Source: Mesorhabditis belari (Eukaryota; Nematoda; Chromadorea; Rhabditida; Rhabditidae). From it: a DNA stretch of 64,000 nucleotides. The notes beneath the pieces are model-generated. The model worked only from the letters and a program-made list of their open reading frames with translations, made no database searches and was not told the DNA's origin. Positions within the stretch are counted from its first letter, which is position 1. Each line of letters begins with the position of its first letter. Both the position numbers and the translations under genes were made by a program. Below are positions 49,801 to 61,800 of the stretch, piece by piece. The stretch covers positions 124,001-188,000 of the forward strand of contig CAUEEP010000034.1 of NCBI GenBank assembly GCA_958450365.1. The letters run 5' to 3'.

Positions 49801-52800
49801 AGTGAATTTAAAAAATGTTTTCGTTCATTATCCGTATTTGACTGGGTAAATAAAAAAGAAAACCTTGAAATCAACATTTTTTCTTTTGAAAGAAACGAAG
49901 ATTCTTTTGAAATTGAACCAAGAATTGAACCAAGAATTGAACCAAGAATTGAACCAAGAATTGAACCAAGAATTGAACCAAGAATTGAACCAAGAATTGA
50001 ACCAAGAATTGAACCAAGAATTGAACCAAGAATTGAATCAAGAATTGAATCAATCAATTCTTTTGAAAGAAATCAATATTCTTTTGAATCATATTAGATT
50101 TGTAATATTAAATTATTTGAAAATACTACTATAAGCTCATTGAATTTTTTATTTTATCTATTTTTTCACTCAAATTCGATCAGCATTCTAATTTATAGCA
50201 AAATTGAAGCCATTTTTCTTATCTCGCTCTCGTTTTTCGTTGAACACTGACCGGATAGCATCAGCGATTCTGTAGCGAATGAAAAGTGGTCCGTTGTGGT
50301 CTCTTTTTTCTCCCATTTTTCCTCTCAAACCTCTTCTCATCGATGCATGAAAAGTAGAAAAGGAAAAGAGTGAAATGGATGGATGGACTTACTCTCCTTT
50401 CCCTTCAACGAGGTCGGGTCTTTCATGGGGACTTTTAGTCAAATTTCGATGGGGAAAATGGGATAAAAACAAAAAGAGACAAAAGAAAACTCACTATTAA
50501 ATAGAAAGATATCAAATTTAAATATATAATAATATTTTAAATAGTTTTTTAGTAAGGCTGCAAATCAGTCTGTGCGTTCTCTCCATGTTGTTCGTAAGAA
50601 AAAGCGGCGTCTGGCACATTGCCCCTGGTTAACCTGCCCGGAAACGTTCCTCAGCCGGTTTTAATTACCCAAGTTTCGTGGGGTCAGACTTGGACGGTTG
50701 AGACGGCGGCGGGACATTGGATGGATGGCCTCTATCCGAGCCTCTATCCGGACCTCTATCCTGCCACTGTGCCAGACGCCGCTTTTTCTTACGAGCGACA
50801 GGAAGAGAACGCACAGGCCTGATTTTAAATCTGACCTATTTATCTTGAAGATTTTCAATTTTCTACAATTTCTACAATTCCTTCTTTACTCACATTTTCC
50901 CATTTTGTTCACTAACCACAAATAGGGCTAAAAAAAGGAAAGGGTCCACTAAAAGTGTGCTGAAAGAGTCAAACAAAAAAGCCCAAAAAAAGGGAAAAAG
51001 AGGCCAAAACTGGGTAAAAGGTGGCCCTAAACGGCGGGCAATTCAATTGGCGGAAATGTGGGGAAACAAGGGGTTTTTTTCCGGAGGAGTTTGACTGAAA
51101 TGAATGATTGAATTCCAATCAAATTACCCATTAGTTTATGTCAAATTCAACCTGGTTTTTCTTTTTGAAACTTCAAATTTCCCAACTACAAGATGAGGGA
51201 AAAGCACGCAATTTTCCAAAAGTCCCATTTTCTTGACTTAAAAAAAAGCGAAAAGCCGACAAGTGCAATTATTCAATTGGCTCACAGCCGACGATTAGTG
51301 GATTCAACGGGAAAACGAGAAAATGTACAATGTTTTGTTAAGGAAAAGATTTCAGGAAACTTAAGAAATCTCTTCTGAAGGAGAGAGCTGAAAGCTATTT
51401 GAATCAATTTCAAAGCTAAAAGCTGATTTTTTTTGCCCGATCCGTCTTTAAAGCTTGCCTGAATTTCTAGTGGACATGATTTTTAGTTTTTTAGGCTTAA
51501 AATCAGTTTTGCATCTCTTATTTCGTTTTTTAAAAAGCAAAGCAAGAAGAACAGAGCCGGGAGTTGAACCCGGATCGTTCAAGCGGCAGAGAAGAGCGCT
51601 CCCGACTGCGCCACGACGACGACAAGCTGTCAGCTAAAAGCCGCTGTTAACCGCGCTGGTTTTCTCTAATAGATTTCACGTAATGTGTTTCTGAATTCGT
51701 CTCGTGGTTGAATCGCCGTTGAAAGATGACCAAAAGTCTCCCCAAGGGACATTTCGAGTATATTCTTGAAAAGAAAAGTATAAAGAAAAGAGAAATCAAA
51801 ATGGATGACATTTCTGTCTCTTTCTGTCTCTTCTACTCTAATCCATCATCCCGGAATCAGTTATCCGTCAGCTTCTTGCTGTGCGTTCTTTCCCTGTAGC
51901 TCGTAAGAAAAGCACCGTCTGGCACACTGCCCGCTGGTAAGCCGGCCGAAAATTCTGCTTTGCCGGTTTAATTACCCAAGTTGCCAGAAAGCGATTATTG
52001 GAAACTTACATTTGGAGTATATTCTTGAAAAGAAAAGTATAAAGAAAAGAGAAATCAAAATGGATGGCATTTTCTCTCTCTCTTTCTGTCTCTTCTACTC
52101 TAATCCATCATCCTGGAATCAGTAAAGAGAAGGGAAAATCCCCTTCACCCAATCCTTTCATGACTATTTAATGGAATCTCTGATTTGAGTCCGAGAAGCG
52201 AGAAGAGAAGAAGATTGAGCAATTCTAGATCTGGAATTGAAAGGATGAAGGAGTTAGCTTCTTGCTGTGCGTTCTTTCCCTGTCGCTCGTAAGAAAAAGC
52301 ACCGTCTGGCACACTGCTCGCTGGTAAGACGACCGGGAACAATGCTCGGCCGGTTTAATTACCCAAGTTTCCAGAAAGCGATTGTTGGAAACTCCAAAGT
52401 TGATGTTGATACCTTTTTGCAGGAAAATTTTAGATTTTTAGTATCTAGATGCATTCGTTGGGGTGAATGAAAGGCTTACTTTCCGCACGAATGCTTCTTT
52501 GAGTTCTCTACTTTTCCTCTCTTTTCTCTTCTCTTCTCTTCTCTTCTTTTCTCTCTCTTCTCTCTTCTCTTCTCTTCTCTTCTCTCTTCTCTTCTCTTCT
52601 CTTTCCTCTTCTCTTCTCTCTTCTCTTCTCTTCTCTTTCCTCTTCTCTTCTCTTTTCCATTCGTAATTACCTCTCACCCCAATCCAGCAATGCGATGAAG
52701 GGGAAAGCTGTGAAAATTTTCCTGAATGAAACATTTATCTACCTACATTTATCGCTGAGAAAAGAGAAATTCAAGGCTCTTGAAAGCTGTTTGAATTTGA

Positions 52801-55800
52801 AATTTACAAAAAATGCCTAACAATTCAATGATTAGATTAGATTTCAAAGATTAAACTCAACAAAATCCATTTTAAACTCAAAAATCTGGCTCTCTAACTT
52901 CGTTTCAAGTTGTAAAATTGAATTTTTTATTTACATTTGACTTGTAGAAGCAATTTTTAAACAAACTTAAACTTTATATACTCAAAAAAACTAAAGAAAA
53001 CTTATGAAAAGCTAGAAAATCGGAAAAAACGTGGTTTTTTCGACTTTGAAACTTTGAAATCTGAAAAAGAAACAAAGAATAAGAGAAAAATGTGATGAAA
53101 TTTGACTTTTTTTCTTACCTCTACAACTTTTTCAAAAAAAATAACGAGCTTGACTTGAAATTTCGAATTTTTTAGCGTTTTCTATGGCTATAAATAATGA
53201 TTATTTGATAATTGGCCATGTTTTATTTATAGTAAAACTTTACTACTTCATAATTGACCATGTTTTAAGCTGTTCTTTGAACAAAACTATTTTTCTTTAA
53301 AAGTAATACGTACTCTTCATATTTCTCCTCTTTTCTTCTCTTGAAAGTCAGCTCTGGAAATTCCCTAAGGGAAAAATCTTACGGAAAAAAAGACGTTCGA
53401 AAGCACTAATATTTTCAAAAGTTAAATAGCAAAAGAAAAAGAGTTTTAGTAAAATAAAGCACTGTAAATTTTAGATAACAAAATTTAGATAACTTTAGAT
53501 AACTTTAGATAAAGAATTTTCAAATCAAAACCAGCTTTTTTCTAGGTCAATGCGCTGACAATGATCTCCTTTTTGTGAACAGCTTTGTTTAACGATCACA
53601 CAAGAGACTTACGAATGTGGATGTTGGAATGATCACACTTTGCTTGATGATGGACTATCCTGCAGATGTGAGGAGGTTTTTGAAGCTTTGCTGCTGCTTT
53701 ACAGCGAAGAGAGAAGCCGAACCCGCCACCTTGCTCTTTCGTTCGTTTGAAAACCCGCGCGTTAACCACTCGGCCATCCTCTCTGTGGATGGCAGTGACA
53801 GTATGGATGACAGAGCGGACTTATCTCCTAGCCCATACCTCCCGCCTTGCTCCGTAGATGGCGCAGTGCGAGCGCTCTTGTCTCTAGTCCATACGACCCG
53901 GGTTCGACTCCCCGGCTCGTGTCGACACTTTTGGTTTTTAAAAATTTAAAACCTGTTGCGCAAATAGATAAAATTTTAAGCTAAGCTAACTCCTAAATCA
54001 TTTGAAATGGCTAATCTTGAACCTAAACCTTGAACACTTTGTAACTGTAATACTTCTAATTCTAGATGAGCACTTCTCTAGCCCTGTGAAATCTTACAAT
54101 TAGATTTCTATTGGCTATGGAAACTACAGATGAAAGTAGTATTTATCTTTGGAGTGGGGAAATCTTGCTGTCAGGGTTCTCAGTCTTGCTGGGTCAAAGC
54201 CAGGATCAGACCAATCTTTTGACTCCGATTAGGGTCTAGAATCTAGCCTGTACTTAGTCTGTTCTTTCTTCTAAATTTTAACGAAGATCCAGTTGGAATA
54301 TTAAGGATTTGGTTGATTGGGTCAGCACTAAGATTGGGTTAGCAGGACAAAAGATTGGTCTGATCCTAATCTAGACCCTAATCGGAGTCAAAAGATTGGT
54401 CTGATCCTTAGGGTTAGCAGTAAAGCCAAAGAAGTCAGGGATCTGGATGGCTGGCTTTGCTTTGCTTACTTTGGCTGTCTTTGGAGGAGATTTCTGCTTT
54501 GTTTTACAGGCTTTAGGGTTCAATTTTTCAAGATTATTTTACTTTTAAACCTTCAGTGAATGCAACGAAAAGCACGGCTCGCGATCGGCCAACAGAGCGG
54601 CTCACAAGTCCGAAAACGGTTTGTTAAAGCAAAGAAAAGACTAGAAATAGTTGAAATTAGCTTTAAAAGTTAGCTTTAAAGCATCTAAACTTAAGCTAGA
54701 GCATCTAAACTTAAGCTAGAGCATCTGAACTTAAGCTAGAGCATCTGAACTTAAGCTAGAGCATCTAAACTTAAGCTAGAGCATCTAAACTTAAGCTATT
54801 TTCAGACAACTGCATTGCCAGCAGCTCATCGAGAACCGATTCAATTGTTGCCTGTTGATAAAGATCCACCATTGAGATTTAATGGTAATTTTTGATAAAG
54901 GAAAAGCTTTAAATAAAAACTATAACAGAAAGATTTAAATGAAATTAGTTTGATTTTTAAAATTAATGTTTAAAATTGTTTAAAATCAATGATTTTAGGT
55001 GAAAGTTATGCGGAATTTCTGCTTGATGACTCGTTTTATCTTCAATCGAATGTCACCATTGAGTTCAAGTAAGGAAAAAAAGAGATTCTCTAAGATTCTC
55101 TTAGGAAAAGAAGTCATTTGGATTACTGTATTTGTATTACTGTAAGTCATTTGTATTACTGACTCGTTTTATCTTCAATCGAATGTCACCATTGAGTTCA
55201 AGTAAGGAAAAAAAGATTCTCCAAAGATTCTCTAAGATTCTCTAAGATTCTCTTAGGAAAAAAAGTCATTTGGATTACTGTAATCGATAGATCGATAGAT
55301 TTTGATTACTGTAACTGATCTAAAGCTTCTTTACCTTCATCTGAATAACCGGTAGTTACAGATGGCTTTCTGTAAGTCGATGAAGAGGCACAGTACTCCA
55401 AACTTGCTGTAGCAAGTTTGCTGTAGCTGTATCCCATTTTTTCATTTACTGTACTATTTACTATTTATTTACTGTACTATTTACTAACTGTACTATTTAC
55501 TTACTGTACTATTTACGATTTATTTACTGTACTATTTACTGTAGTTAATCTAGAAAAGGCTTTGATTACTAGGCTTTAATTACTAGACTTCTCCAGACTA
55601 ATTTGATTACTTTTCTGTACTTCAATTGTACTTCTGTACTTCCTGTACTTCTGTACTTCACTTGCACTTCTGTATTTCTGTACTTTAGAATCTTTTAGAA
55701 TCTTTAGAATCAACTCCAATCAAGACAGCTTATTGCTATTTGCTGGAGAATTTGAAGGAGATGATTTCTTTCTCTAGCTTTTCAAGGACCAAATATTATT

Positions 55801-58800
55801 TTACGGTAAGCTGATCACTGTATTCATTTTGAATACAAATTTAGATTCGATTGTGGTGAGGGACCCATTGAGGATATGTATAGGTCGGTGGAAACTAGAG
55901 AGGGAGAAACTAGAGAAACTCGTTTACTGTAGCTGGTTGTTTAAAAAGCTCTGGATAAAGCTATTAAAGTGAGCTATTGTTTCCAGAGGGCCCGTTTAAA
56001 AGTGATGAATGGCACATTTTGTCGGTTCATCGGACGCTTCTGCGAGTACGCTGATATGAAGGCCGATATGGGGGAGTCGCATGGTCGACGAGACACAACA
56101 ATTTAAGGTAACTAGATTGGTAGACGAAATGATTCGTTTGGTTTGCTTAACCGGTTCTCTAGATTTCAATTATTTAAGCGTTTCTCTAGATGCTCTAGAT
56201 TACTCTAGTACTCTAATACTCTAGATACTAGACAGTACTCTAGTTCTCTAGATACTAGAGGCTACTCTAGTATTCCAGATACTAGAAGGTACTCTAGTTC
56301 TCTAGCTACTAGACAGTACTCTGGTTCTCTCCCTTTAGTGCCCAGCCACTTAGCTACTCGTTTTTCTCTAGATTTATAAGCCATTTACAATACTATTCAA
56401 ACGGTACTTTTGTATTCAAAAAACAAAACAAAACAAGATAAATGTAAATTTCTCGCTTTAGTTTGGCAAAGATAAATCGTATAAATAGCTTTATTTGGTT
56501 TAAATTCGTTAATTTTAGCTTAAATCTATTCAAACGAAAGTTCTAGACCAGATAAGAGACAAGAGACAAAACCAAAAGAAGACAAGGAGACAAACCCTAA
56601 AGCAGACAAGGAACAAGACCAAGACAAGACAAAAAGCAAGACCTAAACAAGACAAAAGACAAAGCCGCAAACCAAGAAAGTCTAGAAAAAAATAGGCTAA
56701 AATACAATGGAGTCAGTTTTCGAAGATCGAGAATTTTTCGCCATAAGCTACTACTAAGTAGAGGTTTATTTTGACTTCATAAATGGTTAGCGGGATTACT
56801 GTAGGCTACCGTAGGCTATCGTAGTCGGCTAATTGTTCTTAATTTTTATAATATGTTTAGTACTATAAAGGGATCACCGTTGATCGAGGAATTTCATCCA
56901 AGCGGAGCAACAAAAGAAATCGATTTTCTTCGATGGTTTGTTTTGAGAAAACAATCAAATTTTCATAATTCCATAGCTGAATATCTTTGCCTAAGTAATT
57001 TATTAATCTTTTTGGCTTCAATTATTCTCTTTATTAATCTTCTTCTAGCTTTTAAGTACTGTAGTTTAAAGGTATTTTTGAAGACTAAAGTCAGCTTTTT
57101 GGGGGTTGAAAATTGGCAAACGCATCCCCTTTGGTGCACTAAATTCATCTATAATAATGTAATTTTATATAATAATGGATATAGTAATGCATACAATAAT
57201 GTATACAATAATGTAGTTTTTTTATGTGGAAAGAATAATTGTTTATTTTTAGGTCGAGCTGGATCCGATCAAGGTCTGGATGGATGTGTGCGAAGGGTAA
57301 GTTTGTGAATGAAGTTTAGAGGGCTTGTCTTTGAATGATCAGTTTAGAGGGGTAGTTTTTGGATGAGGAATTTGATCAGTTTAGAGGGCTTGTCTTTGAA
57401 TGATCAGTTTAGAGGGTAGTTTTTAAATGATCAGTTTAGAGGGGTGTTTTTTTTGTTTTTTTTTTTATTTGCTTGTCCTTGAATGATCAGTTTAGAGGAG
57501 GGTAGTCTCTGAACGATCAATTTAGAAGGATACGGTAGTTTAAGTCAATTCTACCTTTAAGGAAAAAGCCAGAAAAAGCTATTTATCTGAAAATATCTGT
57601 AAGAAAAAAGATTTCCCAAGTTTCCGGTGGAAATCAACGGGAAAACGCTTTTTCGACTCGCGCACTGGCACAAATTTAGCGACAAATAAGGAAACATTGG
57701 GTATAATTGTAGTTTCGGGGATTCTTACTCTAATTTTCTTTGAGTGCTGTGATGAAACGGGGAGAAGGATTTCCGAGGAGGAGAAAATTCAGAAGAATGG
57801 GAAAAATGGGGGGAAAATTAAAAGCCAAAGAAGGGTGAAAGTGGAAGGAGTTCGTCTTGCAAACGGGCCATCGATCCGATGAAATGAGAAGTGGGTTCTA
57901 AAGCTTTTAAAGCTAGAAAGAAAATGGTAAAGCTTTTGGGTTGGAGAAATGCTTAAAAATCATCAAATCACATTTTTCTAAGCGTTTACAAACGAAAAAC
58001 CAAGTATTTAGTGTAGATTTTCTTTGAAAAATGAAGTATATAGTGATCTTCTTTGAATTGATTGAAGAATGCAGAACCAATTCAACTGAGCATCCTCCCT
58101 AACGTTCGCGTTTTCCACGCAATCTAAATTCTGCCCCTTTTGCCAATGGCTGCGCACAGACGGACAGCAGACGGACGGGACGGCGGACGGACAGACAGAC
58201 GGACAGACAGACGGACAGACAGACGGACGAAAGGGGCCGACGGCCTCAGACCCTTTGCATAACTTGGGTAATCAAACCGGAAATGCAAAAGGGAACAGCT
58301 ATCTAGCGGAGAGCGTGTGCCAGAAGGCGAGCGATTACGCCAGCACACAAAAACCCCTCGCTCATCACTACAGCATTTTCTTTTGCTTTGTAAATGGCTT
58401 CCAAATGAGATGCAGAGCTGAAAATTTGTATCTAAGGGTTTTCAAGGCCAAAGAATCGATTGGAAGGATTTATTTCAAACTTTAATTGGCTAAAAGTCTT
58501 TAAATTCGATCTTTTGAAAACCATTGAACGGAAAGGTTTTTGGCTTCTATTTAAAAAGGCTTTTGGCATCTATTTATCTTCTTCTATTTATTTTCTATTC
58601 GAAAACCCCTCTGCTATTTTCACATTCTTTAAAACATTTCTAATTCTCATTAAATTCGAAAAAAAGGGAACTCTTTTAGAAGATAATGGGTTTTTGGGGA
58701 GGGATGAACAGGGTTCCTGAAAACTCATTTGATCGAATCCGAAAAAAGCGCGTTCAAATTGACTTTGAAAAATAGAGAAAAATTCTGAAATTCTCTTTTT

Positions 58801-61800
58801 AAATAGGATTTTCTTTTGGTTTATTTTCTTGGAAAATTTGCATTTTTCTCCAAATCTCTCAACATTTTTTGAGAAAAAAATCGAGCAAACGCCTTTTTCT
58901 GAATTTGATTTTGAACAAATTTCGAAAATTTCGGCTTTTTTTTTTTGAGATTCGATTACTGTATTCTATTATTTAAATAGCTATTTTATTTGATTTGGGA
59001 TTACGGTATCGATCGGCTCCTTAAAAGAAACTCTTTTCCTTGAGTATTGTAAACGATTTGTTATTTAAAGAGCTACCGTATTCTTGTCGCATTTGGATTA
59101 CTGTAGCTATTCTTCTGGATTACTGTAGCTATTCTTCTGGACTACTGTGGCTATTGTTCTGGACTATTGTAGCTATTCTTCTGGATTACTGTGGCTGACT
59201 CTTCCGTTTTGACTACTGTAGCTATTCTTCTGGATTACTGTAGCTATTCTTCTGGATTACTGTAGCTATTCTTCTGGACTACTGTAGCTATTCTTCTGGA
59301 TTACTGTAGCTATTCTTCTGGACTACTATAGCTATTGTTCAAGCCACCGTACTTTAACAGCTACTAAAAAGCTACTGTATCCTTGGAATTTAACTAATAT
59401 CTCTGGAACTGGACTACTGTAGCTGGATGACTGTAAACTATAGCTACTACTTCTTCGATTACCGTATCCCTGCCCAATCTCTTCCTCAACCCATTCCACA
59501 GTATGCTCACCCTCCGCATTTCCACATTTTTCTATTTCGTCACCGGTTTACCCCTTTGATTACTACGGTATTCTCTTAGACAGCACATTCGTCAGACTCA
59601 ACTTGACGGGTACTAAAAGAAAAATTTGTAAATCCACAATTTCACAAAGAATATACCCTTTAAAATACTAAAAACTTGAAATTTTCGAAGAATAGACATC
59701 TTCAAATAACAGTAATCTCTAGAAAATTCAGCTAGAAGATCATAAAATTCTCAAAATTCATCTAATCTCCAATTTCCCTAGGGAAACCTCACGTTGAGCC
59801 ACTCATCCATCCAGCGCCTCTAAACAAGATCACCGAAAAGGTGAGTTTTGAGATTCGAATTGATTTTCGAGCTATTAAAGCCATTGATAATGTTTCAGTT
59901 TGTACCGAAAGTGAAGAAAACCCTAGCGCCAATCAAAAGTGAAACGATTGAGACGGTTTTGTTGAAGAAAGAGATTCTATCGAAAGAGATTTCCGGCAAC
60001 GGTTTGTGTTAAGAGAAAGCCTAACAAATTACCGGTAGTTACTATGTTTATAGCTAAAGTAGTTACTAGAAATGGGCAAATTCCGTCGAAACCTATTCCA
60101 TCTTCGTTTTCTTGGTTGCTCTTTGATCGATTGAGCTGAAATTTTGTCTACAAGCAGTTAATTTCGAGCTCTACCTGTAGACAAGATTTCAGAGGAATCG
60201 GTCAAAGAACGGCCAAGAAAACGAAGGTGGAATTAGGTTTGGGACGGAACTGCCTATTCTAGTAGTTACAGCGTTTGTAGTTACAGTAGTTAGTTCATTT
60301 GTAGTTACAGTAGTTAGGTAGTTAGTTCCTTGTAGCTACAGTAGTTAGTTCCCTTATAGCTACAGTAGTTAGTTCATTTGTAGTTACATTAGTTACCAGA
60401 TTTGTTAAAATTTCTATTACAAACCCAAAACCCGCTTCATGGGGCTTTCTTCTGGAGGAGGTTTTTGTGTCGACGTGGCGCAGTCAGCAGAGCGCTCGTC
60501 GACAACCTGCACGGTCCGGGTTCGACTCCCCAGTCCCACTCACTTTTGAATTCTTTATTTTAAATGACAAAACTATATTTAATTTTGAGATTTCTTAAGA
60601 AAAATTCAGTTTTAGCCTAAAGACGGTTGAGAAAAAGCCCTTACAGACGGTCGGACAATGCTATTTTATATACTAGACAGTGACAGTACGACTTGAAACC
60701 TAAACACTAAACAATTTCTGTAGTTAAATGATTACTACTGCTACCACAAAGCCCGGCTGCTCTAATTTCACTATTCTAGCAGGGATTACTGTAGCTAGAC
60801 TCATAATCTGTTGTATTTTTTGACTTTTTTACAGTAAAAAGTCCTGTAATTAGGTTTTCTTTAGAGGAAAACGTTGAGATTTCTCTAAAAAGGTTCACTA
60901 AAACGTGGAAAACTTTATTTAATAATAATACTTTATTCAAACGATAAAGTGAAAGAAATGATAGAGAAATGCACAGTGATACTTAATCATACAATACATA
61001 CTGAAATCAATAAGCCAATTACTTCCGGCAAAGAGCCACTGGATCTAAAGCATCGATACGTTTCTTGAATATGAAAAGCGACTGAATTTCTCGTATGTCG
61101 TTTGGGAGCAAGTTCCATAATTAAAAGAAGATTTTAATCTTTAGAGAGCTTTAGAGACCTTTAGAGATCAATATAGATCTTTTTGATATCTTTAGAACTT
61201 CTTTAGAGATATCTTTAGATATCTTTAGAACTCTTTAGAACACTTTAGAGATCTTTTGATATCTTTAGAACTCTTTAGAACTCTTTAAAGCATTCAATAA
61301 AAGAAAACTTTGAAAATTTGAGACATTTATTTCTGAAATTCCATTTTAGAAACACTGAAAACGTTTTTTTGAAATGAATGAAACAATGGGCTAATCCAGA
61401 AACGATTTCCACTCATTTAAGTCATTTTTTTTTTCTTTAAAATCTTTTCTATCCTAAATCTTTTCTAAATCTTTTCTAAAGCTCTAACGGGAAATGAATT
61501 TGATAAAGAGGCATTGGAAGCAAAGGGAATTTGCAAAAGGAATGAGCCACTTCTGGGCCCTGACCGCGGTTTAAATTTGAAAAGTCTATAAACAAAGGGC
61601 TAATCTGTTTACAACGGAGGATTTTGAAAGTTTCGACTAAATCAATGACAAAGCGACGATGCTGTAAAGTTTTTAGTTCAAAAAAAAGGGATTACTGTAA
61701 AGAGATTTATTTTAAAAAATCGCAGGGATTACTGTAAAGAGATCGACGATTTAAAAGTTTATTCAAGGCATTTTTGGTAATAAGAATTTGTAATAAGGCT

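Noticed and set aside
49788..50134. Long open frames on both strands with Glu-Pro-Arg-Ile or Gly-Ser-Ile-Leu repeats
   Set aside because: Produced by a 12-bp minisatellite that lacks stops; intronic position in the laminin-G gene.
51965..52370. SL1 RNA genes
   Set aside because: The SL1-like cores are not followed by the leader's 3' bases, a GTAAAC-type donor or an Sm-binding site, and they sit inside a longer repeat; they are SL1-derived or SL1-like repeats, not SL RNA genes.
52438..52734. Arg/Glu/Lys-rich protein opposite a Leu/Ser/Phe-rich one
   Set aside because: Both come from the CTTCTCTT microsatellite.
56853..57308. Single 151-residue frame containing part of laminin-G 1
   Set aside because: It reads through an AT-rich intron between two genuine exons (56871-56935 and 57253-57296).
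57697..57882. Transmembrane segment and cytosolic tail ending the laminin-G protein
   Set aside because: Splicing at 57700/57701 joins in phase to the exon at 59782 (TLGKPHVEP), so the hydrophobic stretch after it is more likely intronic.
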